From positions 236,001 to 300,000 of the forward strand of contig JAYEVF010000049.1 in the NCBI GenBank assembly GCA_036346355.1: a DNA stretch of 64,000 nucleotides. Reading direction: 5' to 3'. This document shows positions 1 to 10,680 of the stretch, in pieces. Made by a program: the position numbers and the translations under genes. The notes under the pieces were generated by a model. The model made no database searches. It was given only the letters and a program-made list of their open reading frames with translations, and had not been told where the DNA came from. Each line of letters opens with the position of its first letter. The first letter of the stretch is position 1. The stretch is from Rhipidocladum racemiflorum (lineage: Eukaryota; Streptophyta; Magnoliopsida; Poales; Poaceae).

Positions 1-650
1 TAGACAAGCTTTACGTGGTGTTTTTTACCCTCGCTTTACACTTTTGCCCTTTAGTTTTATTCTCATCCCAGGGACTTCAACGGAATTTCTCGTGTTCTAG
101 GACTCTAGGTTGGCCCGACATCGCCTGGGGTTCCCCTGGGGTTCTGACAGGGCATCAGGTCCGGGTCGGTCCCACCCTGGTTGCATTCATGAGGGGTGGC
201 GAGGGGAGTTTCCCTCCGCCGCCCCTCCCGTTGCTCCGGGCTCCCCTTGGTCCGGTTATTTCCGTGTCCTGCCTTGGATTTTCTATGCTATTTTGACTGA
301 TGGGGCATCGCCAAGGATAAGCGACTCTTGCTCCGCTTGTGAAAGGGGATTGGCATTGTAAGCATGCTATTTTAGTTCAGTCATATGTATGGGTCTTGCT
401 TCGACCGTCAAAGGGGGGGAGTTCATTGTGCCCACAACACCTACAAAACATGATCGTCTGTTTTTGCTTGGCAACACACTTCCTTGGGTGTGCTGCAAAG
501 AGATCATGACAAGGCCTTTACAATGCACAACCTCAATATTATTTTCATCCGCTAAGGTTTCATCGCTTTTAGTGTTTTCGCCACCCAGTACAGAAGCCTC
601 CTCTTGTGCCTTGCGAGTGTCTCCATCCGGCACCACATTCCACTAATTGG
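1..650. other. Unassigned left edge
   Basis: I cannot assign this stretch to a known element. Positions 1-360 are GC-rich and non-repetitive within the window. Recognisable LTR-like sequence of element E starts around 650-700, by weak similarity to the LTR of element D near 47.7-47.9 kb. The left part could be another insertion into that LTR or flanking DNA. No TIR, TG..CA end or TSD is visible because the left boundary is outside the window. Confidence 0.4.
367..636 (-). pseudogene. Small ORF of unknown function (possible gene fragment)
   Basis: An 89-codon open frame on the minus strand, rich in Glu, Thr and Ser, with no motif I recognise. The open frame extends a few codons upstream of the first ATG, so it may be the last exon or a captured fragment of a longer gene. 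It resembles no Gag or Pol domain in this window and has no second copy here. A chance ORF is equally possible. No promoter or splice site decides the matter. Confidence 0.25.
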
Positions 651-1156
651 CGAAGCCAATAATGAGACATACAAATTACTTACCTAGGTGGTACTCATAT
701 AGACTTGTGGTTGTACGGTAGTGCTCGGTCCAAAGTAACACACGCTTTGGTCCTTGATTGACTAGGGCGGAACATTCACTTTGCCAAAACATTCTCGTGC
801 ATCTAGCATCCACCAAACATCCATCTGCAACAACACCAATTGTCTAAACCATTTTTCAAATTTTCAACTTTATTTCATTTAAATTACAGCAACAACACCA
901 ATTGCCGTAACTTCACAAAAGGGTTTAAACGATATTTAAAATGATTCCCAAAATGACACAATACCGAAATGTTTATGCGGACTAAGCAATTCTACGCCTC
1001 ATGCTACACTTTTGGTTATCACCAAATAAACATAACAAAAATCATCTAGGGTCACAAAGGTTCACAATTATCAATGTCAAGGGGTCATAACAATTTCAGA
1101 ATTTAGCTAAACCTTAAGACTATATTTGAAATACATTGCATAAAAGTAAGCATGTA

Positions 1157-1484
1157 CTCCCTCCATCCCACAAAGAGTGCATTTTTAGTTTTTTTTAGAC
1201 AGATTAGTGTGCAAGGTAAATGACTAATGTGACTCTCATTTCTCCATGCACAGGCGTGCTGGTGCTTTGGTTTCCACCGGCACTTAAATGAGCATGCACA
1301 CATTTACAGCTCTGCATGCAGAAGATTAGTGGGATATTACTCCACGCCAAGTCACTAAGCATGCAAAGGAGCAAAAAATTAGGGGAATTAATGGGCTTTG
1401 GCTGGGCTCTATGGACTAAAGATGCACTCTTTGTGGGACAAATTTCGAACACTAGAAATGCTCTCTTTGTGGGACGGAGGGAGT
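1157..1484. mobile_element. Stowaway-like MITE (Tc1/mariner type)
   Basis: The 328 bp unit starts CTCCCTCCATCCCACAAAGA and ends with the inverted counterpart (CTTTGTGGGACGGAGGGAG). It is flanked on both sides by TA (1155-1156 and 1485-1486). The terminal CTCCCTCC and the TA target are the known signature of grass Stowaway MITEs. It has no coding capacity and would need a mariner transposase in trans. It sits in the LTR of element E, so it inserted after E. Confidence 0.9.
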
Positions 1485-3288
1485 ATAATTTAAAACAACA
1501 TATGCATTTTGTAAATGTGGGATCGACATGGTTAAGGAAGACTTGCCTCAAACAAGCGCATGTTCCTAGTCTAGACCTTGGTTTTGAGTTACCTCGTTGC
1601 CCTCGTATACCCTGGTCGCTTCAACGCCTACGCGAAACGAGAGAACAAACCAAATAAATACAAAATCAGAGAGCAACTAAGCTCTAAAAATCAAATAAAA
1701 TTCACCATTAAATAGAGCTCGAATTAACAAAAATTTTGAAACTAGAATTGCCTCCATCGGAGTTTGTATGAGGAAGAACGGGCTATTTGAAGTTTAAAAT
1801 CAAAGAAGAGAGAAAAAAGGCTAATTTCTAAAAAAAAATTTCTGAAGGAAAATCGCTTTATTGCATCACTGATGACGTCAACAAGGGATTTTCAGAAATT
1901 AAAATAAATCTGGAAAGGCTGACAGGTGAGCCCATTGGTCGATGTACTAGGTCCACGGGACGGATAGGGTCTACGGTGAACGGGGTTTACAGCATAGTGC
2001 TCAGGGTTGACGTAGACAACACGCGAGCGGTAGCATTGACGTGGCAGTGGTGTGGACACGACGTGGCATTGGCGGGGTGTGTGCATGGTTGTGACGTGGT
2101 TCGGTGACCGTTCGGCTGACGCGGTGGCCACAGATCCGGTCAGGCGCCCAGGTGGTGCCGACGCGGCATGACGTGGTGCGGATGTGGCAGCCACGGAGGC
2201 ACAGGATTGGCGTCTCAGCTTTGGTGACCAAAATCATGGCGGCACTTCAATGGAGCCATAGAAGACAACGTAGAATTCGGCGAAATCAGGCCGGATTTGG
2301 ATGTGGACGACTCAACGAACCCGAAGGTGCACAAAAGTGTGGCGAGAACCTACCGGAGTGGTAGATCGATGGGAAGAAGGCAATGACCGTGGCATGCAAC
2401 TTCGGCGAGGAATTTCCGGCGGACAGCGGCGTCTCGGTTGAAGGCGAAGGAGGCGACGGGTGTAGTGTGGAGAGGATAACCTCGGGCAGTGATTGGCAAG
2501 GCTTTAAATAGACCGCGTGTAGGATCGAAGTATACGAATATAGCAATCAGAGGGGGGGGTGAATGATTGTGCGGAAGCTAAAACCAAATACTTGACCTAT
2601 TAAAAGTTCACCACAAAACAGAACCAAATAATTGCCTCGTTTTCGACAAAAACAGAATGACAGAGGTTTGGTAAAACGAGAATTCCCGGAGATCCAACCG
2701 TCGAAACGATCTGAAATTTGGACACAAGAAACTAGATTCCAATACGAATCGAACCCAAAAAGAATCAGCTCGATCGAACTTACGGATCAAAAGTTATGAG
2801 CTTCGCAAGCTTGCTGATCCAGAACTTGACGAGAATCAATCTAATCAAAACTTCAAGATTAAACAAGAACGACAAAAGATTGATCAACTAGACTTTGAGA
2901 AACACTAGATCAATACCCTAGAGAGGTTTTTGATGGATCAAATCAAGATAAAACTTGAAGAACAAAAACCAATCTAGAACTAGAACAAGCATGCAAACAA
3001 GAACCAAAACAGAAAATATCAGAGCGACGTGGTTATCAGAGCACGCAAAAATCTTGGAAGAATTGATCTTTTTCTTGTCTAAAATACTCTCATCAAAAGA
3101 GTACAAACCCTAAAACCAAGCTCAAAGCTTGATGCGCTCAGCTCTACTTGGTGCCTTTCAACAGGAGACCCCCCACCTATTTAAAGCACCAACCCACAAG
3201 GAGTTCTGAATACGATTCCTATTCCCTAGAAGGAATCCGTATCCAACACAACTCTACTTGGCCCAACCAGGCCGAGTACAACTCTTTG

Positions 3289-3415
3289 CACGCGTATGGT
3301 AACCCTTCCATACTCACGTGACTAACACTTTGCACGCGTATGGCCACCTGCCATACTCACGTGACTAACACTTTGCACGCGAATGACCTCCTGCCATTCT
3401 CACGTGACTAACCAT
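3289..3415. repeat. Tandem G-box repeat in Sirevirus LTR
   Basis: Three consecutive units of 44, 43 and about 40 bp begin at 3289, 3333 and 3376. Each begins CACGCG, carries a small inverted repeat (TATGG..CCATA, degenerate in the third unit) and contains TCACGTGA, an extended G-box palindrome known to bind plant bZIP and bHLH factors. The same array is in the other LTRs near 9163-9290, 21660-21785 and 27280-27405. It lies about 100 bp upstream of the TATA-like box in LTR orientation, consistent with a U3 enhancer. Confidence 0.75.
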
Positions 3416-3760
3416 TCTTCATGTGCACCATTCTCTTAGCCCGAACGTCCCACATGACATCCTTGACCACCAAGACCTCAGTTCCTCCTGAACCTAGTCC
3501 CGAACCTTAGTTCCTCCATGAACCTAGTTCCGGTCCCGTCATCGACCACATTCGTCTTCGAGCAATACCTGCACATGAACAAACCACAAACTAATCCGAG
3601 CACAAGTCCACGACTTGACTCAATGTCAATCCATGCAACTACTCACATGAGTATTGCATAAAGTCCACTTCAAAAGAAGCATCATGAAATCATTACAAAT
3701 TTCAAATTCACATTCAAAATTCAAATCCAAATCGCTCAAAACCCTAATTGAGCGAAAACG

Positions 3761-4180
3761 CATTCACGACGGACAAACAAAGTTGGTCCGTTGTATAAGG
3801 AAAAGTTTATGTTCCAAGAAGCCAACCAAACGCTGAAAAACACGTTCACAACGGACAAACAAAGTTGGTCCGTTGTACATGCAAAATGGCTTCGGTCATG
3901 AGCTCAAAACAAGTTCACAACGGACCCCGGAAGCTTGTCCGCGAAGCGTGCCACGCTCGGTTTCACAAAAGTAAAACCCTAGAAAAAGTCCATTCACGAC
4001 GGACAAAAAGAATTAGTCCGTTGTACATGTGAAAATCTTGGTTCCAAGAAATTATCCAAACCGAAAAGCTTGTTCACAACGGACCAAGAAAAACTGTCCG
4101 TTGTACATGTGAAAATGACTTGGTCATGGGCTCAAAAACATGTTCACAATGCACCCAAAAACACCGTCTGTCGCAGATGG
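3761..4180. repeat. Array of imperfect hairpins in Sirevirus LTR
   Basis: Six related inverted repeats occur at about 3766-3794, 3845-3877, 3909-3942, 3991-4032, 4071-4110 and 4142-4180. The best ones pair ACAACGGAC or ACGACGGAC with GTCCGTTGT across 10-18 nt loops. Lines between them share short repeated words. They lie in the first third of U3. Copies occur at about 9630-10065, 21035-21300 and 26655-26920. Sirevirus LTRs are described as having clusters of palindromes in this zone; the exact motif here is read from the sequence. Confidence 0.75.
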
Positions 4181-4335
4181 GAAACTTACTGTTTCTTGAG
4201 AACTTTGTCCGCGCACGCGTAACTTATCAAGCTTTCTTGTCAAATTGTCAAAACACATGAACAAACACATTTTGCAAATTCAAATCTAAGTTAATTTTTC
4301 AGTTCAAAGCCAATTTTTCAGCACATGATTTCACA

Positions 4336-4640
4336 ATCTCCCCCTTGATGAAAACATTGGCAACACCACTTAGAATTGATCATTTGGCATTCACTTTACC
4401 AAAGATTTTGAAATCCAAAGGATCAAAGACCAAAGTAAGAAAACACAGAAATCCCTCTTTGACAAAATCTCCCCCTGAGAATGAAAATGTGTGTGAATGT
4501 GCAATGCGCCCAAAAATTTCAAAAATTCTCCAAACTTCTCCCAAAATTCTCAAATTTCCAAATACAACTCTCCCTTTTTCTTTAAACTTTTCAAAGAAAG
4601 ATTTCCAAATTTCTCCCCCTTTGACAATGGATTCATCAAG
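4336..4640 (-). promoter_or_regulatory. Sire1 polypurine tract and upstream multiple PPT-like copies
   Basis: On the minus strand AAGGGGGAGA lies directly before the 3' LTR and would prime plus-strand DNA synthesis. At least two more GGGGGAGA copies occur within 300 bp (near 4470 and 4613). Repeated polypurine tracts before the 3' LTR are a reported hallmark of Sireviruses. Confidence 0.8.
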
Positions 4641-4975
4641 AGTAAAAGAGAGAACAGGTTCAAAATTTTTCCTGAAACAATGATTTCACAAAGAGAAACA
4701 AGGGAGTGACAAGATAGGAAAAGATGAGCTCATTCGATCATATAACCTTATATATCACATAATATGCAAAATACATGATCTTGAAGTGATTTTAACAAGT
4801 TAGGGAATGACATGCATCTCAACCTCAATTTAGTCAACTATAGCCAAGTACTAAGCAAGATCTTAGCGTAAAAGCAAGACTTTAAAAATTGAAGCAACTA
4901 ACAACTTAGGGCGAGCAAGTAGTTTCAACTCCAATCTAGTAGACCAATTTAATCTTTAAACAATAAGTTGCATGT

Positions 4976-5105
4976 GGCATGCTTGAAGCATACTTCTTTT
5001 ATTTTCTAGGAGTGGCATGCTTGAAGCATACATCTTATCTTTGAGGGAATGGCATGCTTGAAGCATACATCTTATCTTTTTAGGGAAAGCAAGCCTGAAG
5101 CACAT
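4976..5105. repeat. Tandem repeat with ATGCTTGAAGCAT palindrome (Sire1)
   Basis: Four imperfect units in the 3' non-coding zone contain ATGCTT-G-AAGCAT, a perfect 13 nt inverted repeat, spaced about 25-50 bp apart. The last unit is degenerate. The array is matched at 25756-25887 in Sire2. Function is unknown. Confidence 0.8.
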
Positions 5106-5409
5106 AACTTGAGGTTTTTTGCTTTTAACAACCTTTTTTTTATTGATTCCCTTTTCTTTTCATTTTTCTTTGATTATAAACATGCAAAAGTGATTAAAAG
5201 GTCTTATGAAAGAGTAAAGTTGAAACCACACTTGCTTCATAGCCCAAATTTGTCAAGAGGATTCAATATCAAGCCTAGAAGAGTAAGATATAACAGAGTA
5301 TTTAGCTATAGGCAATTAGTCCAGGGAATTCCGCAATGTCATTTTTAGTTCAAGTGAAACAATTTAGATTATCATATATTAGCTCAATTATATAGTATAT
5401 AAAGAAATA

Positions 5410-6188
5410 TGATAAAGTGAGCTCATCAAGTGAAAGAACTTGGCAAAGAAACTCCCCCTCAAAACAATCCCATTGGATGAACAATTCCAAGTTCTCCCCG
5501 AATAAAAGCAAAACGAGAAGAAGACAAATGTTTTGTGAAAATGTCTGCCAATTGATGTTCAGTATCCACATGGTGAAGCACAATTTTTTCTTTTTCAACA
5601 TGATCTTTAAGAAAGTGAAATCCAATATCAGTATGCTCAAGAAAAGGGATTACTCAAGAGGTGGCACGAACCAAATCAAATTAACATCCTCCAAAGTCAA
5701 CATCAGAAAAAGCTCTTAAACTAATCCATGAGGAAGCAGAAAGCCAAATGCCAAAATCTTGAGTTCTATGAAGATACCTGAAAATCCTTTTGATAGCTTG
5801 TCGATGTGACGCACGTGGGAAGCTTGAAAACAAGCACACAAGCACACACAAGCACGTGGGAAGAGTCTCTCATGTAAACCTCTAATTATCTCGTCCTCAA
5901 CAGCATTATCATCATCTTTATGAACAAAGACACTCTCCCCCTGAACATATGCACTTGTACCTGCATCATTTGAACTAGTGCCTTTTGCGAAAACAGAAGT
6001 GGAAGAAGCATTTCCAAAGGCAACACTTTCAGCATGAGATGCACGAGTGAAGGAGAATCAAATCTTATCACCGAACATATGAAGTGAGCATCCGAAATTC
6101 ACTAGCCACATGTTCTCCCTCCTCGCGTGAGAAGCCTACATAGAAGCAGAAAGTGTCGAGGTCTCGATCGGGGTTAGAAATAAGATGT
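5410..6188 (-). pseudogene. Sire1 pol remnant (protease start joined to RNase H end)
   Basis: Reading leftward from the Gag end, a short segment recalls the beginning of a copia protease (a WLV-x-FGCS-x-HM-like start). A Ser/Ala/Asp-rich linker follows, ending in a conserved FVHKDDD block. It then jumps to sequence of the last part of copia RNase H, where words such as HHVDTEHQLADI are recognisable across frames. Integrase and the reverse transcriptase core, normally about 2.5 kb, are missing. Frames are broken repeatedly. The corresponding Sire2 segment (24736-25440) has the same junctions apart from a roughly 40 bp length difference near 5820-5865, so the loss predates both insertions. Confidence 0.7.
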
Positions 6189-8357
6189 TTAGGAATCCAA
6201 AGATCGAGACACACGACGGACAACAGTAGGCACAACACAAGCAGTCTTATGCACAAAATCAAATTTGCCTGTTCCCGTGTTTCTAGCAACAAAAGGTGCT
6301 TGCATCACCCTAGGCACGTAGTGAGAAGCAAAGCGAGCCTTTCTGAAATTAGACCTAGCCTTAGCTCTTTCTTTCTTTTGTTGTTTGGCTAGTCTAAAGC
6401 AAAAATCTACTAAATGTTCATCTCTACCACAATGAGTGCAAGTGTATTTAACAGGATGTTTGGCTTTAGAAGTAGAAGCAACATTTGCATTCATCATAGT
6501 AGAAGATAACACTCCAGCAGACTTAAAGACAGTTTTCTTAGGCTCATTGACAATTTCAAATTTTCCTCCGTCAAGTGTTTTAACAACTTGGTGGGAGCAT
6601 GTGATTTATGATGAGCATAAGAATCAAAACCTAAACCTTTGTTATGAGTGCTGACTTTTGATTGATCCAAAATCATGTTTAGGTTCTTCTTTCCTTTAGT
6701 GAAACGTTCTAATGATTTGTCCAAGTAATCAACTTTTCGAGAAAGAGTTAAACAATTATTGCAAGGAACATTCACTTTTCCTTTTTGCTTACGACAAGTT
6801 GAGCATGAAAGAACCTCATGTGTAAGCGGATCATCACCAATTGAGAAACCCTAGCATTTGCATCTTTTAATTTTAATTCAAGAGTTGAGCATTTAGAACA
6901 AGAAGTTAAACCATGCAAATCATCAGTGAAACAGCTAGCATGTTTAATATGTTTCTCATTTTTCTCACTTTCGGCATTAATTTTCTCAATCAAGGAAGCA
7001 TGTTCTTTCCTAAGCGAAGTAAGCTCCTTCCAAATTAAGTCACATGATTTGCAAGCATCATCATCAGGAATCAAAGTTTTAAGTCTAGCAATTTCAGCAT
7101 TCAATGATTCAACCACAAAATCATGTTTCTTAATTTTCTTGTCACGTTTATCAAGCAATTTACCAAGACGAGCAACAGCAATAGCTAATTCATCGTAAGA
7201 AGGATCTACCTCATTGAAGTCATTTGTCATGATCGCCTCGGTGAAGGCATCGCTGCTTTTGGCCATGAGACACAACCCGTCAACTCATGCTTGCTTGGAG
7301 TTGCATCATCCTCGCTGCTCTCCGAATCCACATCGCTCAAATTGACTTGTTCAAGAGCGGAAAGAACTCGATGGACAACTTTGCGGTTGATGAAGTTCTT
7401 CTTCTTTCTATCACTTGGAGAGAACTTCTTCTTCTCTTTTCTTCGTTAGTTGTCCTTCTCCTCCCTTGATGCTTTACTTGCAAGTTTTGGACAGTTTGGA
7501 CGAATATGGTCGAGATCACCACACTCATAGCATCTTGGAGGATCACCACCACCTCTCTTTCTCTTTATCACATTTTGCAAAGCTTTGTTAAAGCGAGAAG
7601 AGAGTAGTGACAAGTCTTCTCTTGGGAATTGCTCAATCTGCTCATCGGTTAGTGAAGACAAGAAAGATAGAGCAAAACTTGAAGCAGCACCATTATGAGA
7701 TATGCTAGATTGAGATGTCAAAGCAATTGATTTATGATCATTCTTTCTAGCAAAAACATCTAATTCATGAGTTTTCAACTTAGAATAAAGAACATCTAAA
7801 GTAAGTGTACTCATGGTAGTAGATTCTTGTATAGATGTTACTTTCATCTCCCACACCGACATGTCCAAAGCACTAAGCAATTGTCTAGCATTAGCAGCAT
7901 CATCAAAGCTAACTCCAACAGCACGCAAATTGCTAAGAATCTTATTAAAACGTGCAAAGAAGTCATCTACCGACTCACCGGGTTTCATCTCAAATCGCAT
8001 GTATTCTTTTTTGTAAAGATCTTGACGAACCTCTTTAATAGTGTTAGAACCCTCATGGTAATCACAAAGAGATTTCCATACCTCATATGCAGATCGAAGA
8101 TGAATCACACGATCGAAGTCGCTACGTCCCAAGCTTTGGATGATCAAGTTGCGCGCCTTACTATTTGCTTCAACATGTGCGCGATTGGTGTCGTTGACGT
8201 TGTCGTTTGCAGGGACTTCATATGGTTTGTAGACCTTCTCCCAAATTGCGAATCCCTGAGCTTGGATGAACGCCTCCATCTTGGCCTTCCAAAACTGAAA
8301 ATCAACACCATTGAACACACAAGGTTTTGTCGAATAATGATCCATTGATCTAATCAC
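6189..8357 (-). pseudogene. gag: Sire1 gag (frameshifted)
   Basis: Gag of a Sirevirus-like copia element, the structural protein that packages element RNA into cytoplasmic particles. The N-terminal 303 residues are open (8357-7446). They contain the copia Gag core (FDGVDFQFWKAKMEAF near residue 17) and the first zinc knuckle (CYECGDLDHIRPNCPK, near 7500). A stop follows and the rest lies in separate frames (7275-6772, 6775-6494, 6512-6189). These include a Lys/Glu-rich region likely to be coiled coil and a second knuckle with CTHCGRDEH near 6430. Compared with the intact 717-residue Gag of Sire2 it has several frameshifts. No function is expected unless some shifts are sequencing errors. Confidence 0.85.
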
Positions 8358-8380
8358 CGATTAAGATAGATTAGAAAAAC

Positions 8381-8397
8381 CTTGCTCTGATACCACT
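8381..8397 (-). promoter_or_regulatory. Sire1 primer binding site
   Basis: On the minus strand AGTGGTATCAGAGCAAGG follows the 5' LTR. TGGTATCAGAGC is complementary to the 3' end of initiator tRNA-Met and is the usual plant copia primer site. Confidence 0.9.
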
Positions 8398-10210
8398 TGT
8401 AGGATCGAAGTATACGAATATAGCAATCAGAGGGGGGGGTGAATGATTGTGCGGAAGCTAAAACCAAATACTTGACCTATTAAAAGTTCACCACAAAACA
8501 GAACCAAATAATTGCCTCGTTTTCGACAAAAACAGAATGACAGAGGTTTGGTAAAACGAGAATTCCCAGAGATCCAACCGTCGAAACGATCTGAAATTTG
8601 GACACAAGAAACTAGATTCCAATACGAATCGAACCCAAAAAGAATTAGCTCGATCGGACTTACGGATCAAAAGTTATGAGCTTCGCAAGCTTGCTGATCC
8701 AGAACTTGACGAGAATCAATCTAATCAAAACTTCAAGATTAAACAAGAACGACAAAAGATTGATCAACTAGACTTTGAGAAACACTAGATCAATACCCTA
8801 GAGAGGTTTTGATGGATCAAATCAAGATAAAACTTGAAGAACAAAAACCAATCTAGAACTAGAACAAGCATGCAAACAAGAACCAAAACAGAAAATCTTG
8901 TAGCGACGTGGTTCTTGTAGCACGCAAAAATCTTGGAAGAATTGATCTTTTTTCTTGTCTAAAATACTCTCATCAAAAGAGTACAAACTCCTAAAACCAA
9001 GCTCAAAGCTTGATGCGCTCAGCTCTACTTGGTGCCTTTCAACAGAGACCCCACCTATTTAAAGCACCAACCCACAAGGAGTTACGAATACGATTCCTAT
9101 TCCTAGAAGGAATCCGTATCCAACACAACTCTACTTGGCCCAACCAGGCCGAGTACAACTCTTGCACGCGTATGGTAACCCTTCCATACTCACGTGACTA
9201 ACACTTTGCACACGTATGGCCACCTGCCATACTCACGTGACTAACACTTTGCACGCGAATGACCTCCTGCCATTCTCACGTGACTAACCATTCTTCATGT
9301 GCACCATTCTCTTAGCCCGAACGTCCCGCATGACATCCTTGACCACCAAGACCTCGGTTCCTCCTGAACCTAGTCCCGAACCTCAGTTCCTCCATGAACC
9401 TAGTTCCGGTCCCGTCATCGACCACATTCGTCTTCGAGCAATACCGCACATGAACAAACCACAAACAAATCGAGCACAAGTCCACGACTTGACTCAATGT
9501 CAATCCATGCAACTACTCACATGAGTATTGCATAAAGTCCACTTCAAAAGAAGCATCATGAAATCATTACAAATTTCAAATTCACATTCAAAATTCAAAT
9601 CCAAATCGCTCAAAACCCTAATTGAGCGAACGCATTCACGACGGACAAACAAAGTTGGTCCGCTGTATAAGGAAAAGTTTCTGTTCCAAGAAGCCAACCA
9701 AACGCGGAAAAACACGTTCACAACGGACAAACAAAGTTGGTCCGCTGTACATGCAAAATGGCTTCGGTCATGAGCTCAAAACAAGTTCACAACGGACCCC
9801 GGAAGCTTGTCCCGCAAGCGTGCCACGCTTCGGTTTCACAAAAGTAAAACCCTAGAAAAAGTCCATTCACGACGGACAAAAAGAATTAGTCCGTTGTACA
9901 TGTGAAAATCTTGGTTCCAAGAAATTATCCAAACCGAAAAAGCTTGTTCACAACGGACCAAGAAAAACTGTCCGTTGTACATGTGAAAATGACTTCGGTC
10001 ATGGGCTCAAAAACATGTTCACAACAGACCCAAAAACATTGTCCGTCGCAGATGGGAAACTTACTGTTTCTTGAGAACTTTGTCCGGCGTTAATGCGTAA
10101 CTTACTGTTTCTTGTCAAATTGTCAAAACACATGAACAAACACATTTTGCAAATTCAAATCTAAGTTAATTTTTCAGTTCAAAGCCAATTTTTCAGCACA
10201 TGATTTCACA
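8398..10210 (-). repeat. Sire1 5' LTR
   Basis: An 1813 bp LTR with TG..CA ends, colinear with 2518-4335. It carries the same hairpin array and G-box repeat. Differences from its partner include CTG read as ACG near 9083, a lost CTG near 9444, and an exchange between ATCAGAG and CTTGTAG words near 8896-8920. These suggest that technical errors add to true divergence. Confidence 0.9.
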
Positions 10211-10680
10211 CCGCGGGAGGCGTGCGTGGCATGGACGTCGAGCAGCGTGGAATTCGGCGGCGGCGGTTAGGGTTTACTTGGGCGGCAGGCGCATTGTCTT
10301 GCCGGGCTAGCGGTTGAAATTTGTGAAGCGGGCTGAGGCGAGTTGGGCCCCAAGGATTCGGCCCGGGAGCAAATCAAAATAAAAAAAAACAAAAAAACAT
10401 TTCCTGGATTAAGATTTCAATCAAGAGCAAATAAATTCAAAAAAATACAAAAAAATACAGAAAAATTCCTTGAAGCACAAGGAACACAATTACAACTGAA
10501 AATCTTTTATTTGATGCGCACATTAATTAAATTATATCTTTTACTTATTTATAAATGCAAATTAAGCTTCAATTAATTCAGGAAAACCCAAATGGTTCTC
10601 TTAAATTTGGAAATTTTTCAAAGGCTCAAAAATTTGGAATTTACAAACCTCCCCCCTTAAGGGAAACTTGACCTCGAGAT

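Larger units (their letters stand above)
2518..4335 (-). repeat. Sire1 3' LTR
   Basis: An 1818 bp LTR in minus orientation, TGTGAAATCA at 4335 to TCGATCCTACA at 2518. It matches the 8398-10210 LTR along its whole length. From its start on the minus strand it holds a hairpin array (3761-4180), a G-box tandem repeat (3289-3415) and a TATA-like TTTAAATAG near 3178-3190 that probably positions transcription. Several differences from its partner fall at CTG or CCG sites, for example CTG at 3206 against ACG near 9083. Confidence 0.9.
2518..10210 (-). mobile_element. Sire1: non-autonomous Sirevirus-like copia element
   Basis: A 7693 bp element flanked by a perfect 5 bp TSD, CCGCG (2513-2517 and 10211-10215). 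LTRs are 2518-4335 and 8398-10210, both with TG..CA ends. The internal region is only about 4.06 kb and reads, on the minus strand, primer site, Gag, a protease start, RNase H end, non-coding 3' zone and polypurine tract. Integrase and most reverse transcriptase are absent. The same arrangement is seen in Sire2, so this looks like a family structure and not a private deletion. Its Gag is frameshifted and its LTRs differ at many sites, so it appears older than Sire2. Confidence 0.9.
651..10645 (-). mobile_element. 3' LTR of Tekay-like gypsy element E, split by Sire1
   Basis: The LTR occupies about 651-2517 and 10211-10645, with the Sirevirus Sire1 between. On the minus strand it begins TGTAAATTCC at 10645, directly after a polypurine tract (AAGGGGGGAGG, about 10648-10660). 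It is then followed leftward by AT-rich and GC-rich blocks typical of long Tekay/Del LTRs. Short stretches, for example around 1515-1600, align with the LTR of element D around 48395-48480. The far end lies left of the window or under the unassigned edge, so total length is unknown; D suggests about 3.4 kb. The left limit is approximate. Confidence 0.6.

Noticed and set aside
1103..1657. ORFs of 66-115 codons on both strands
   Set aside because: They span the MITE and its inverted repeats; non-coding.
3761..4180. CRISPR-like regular repeats
   Set aside because: The units are hairpins inside a plant LTR with similar, not unique, spacers. Eukaryotic context, no cas genes.
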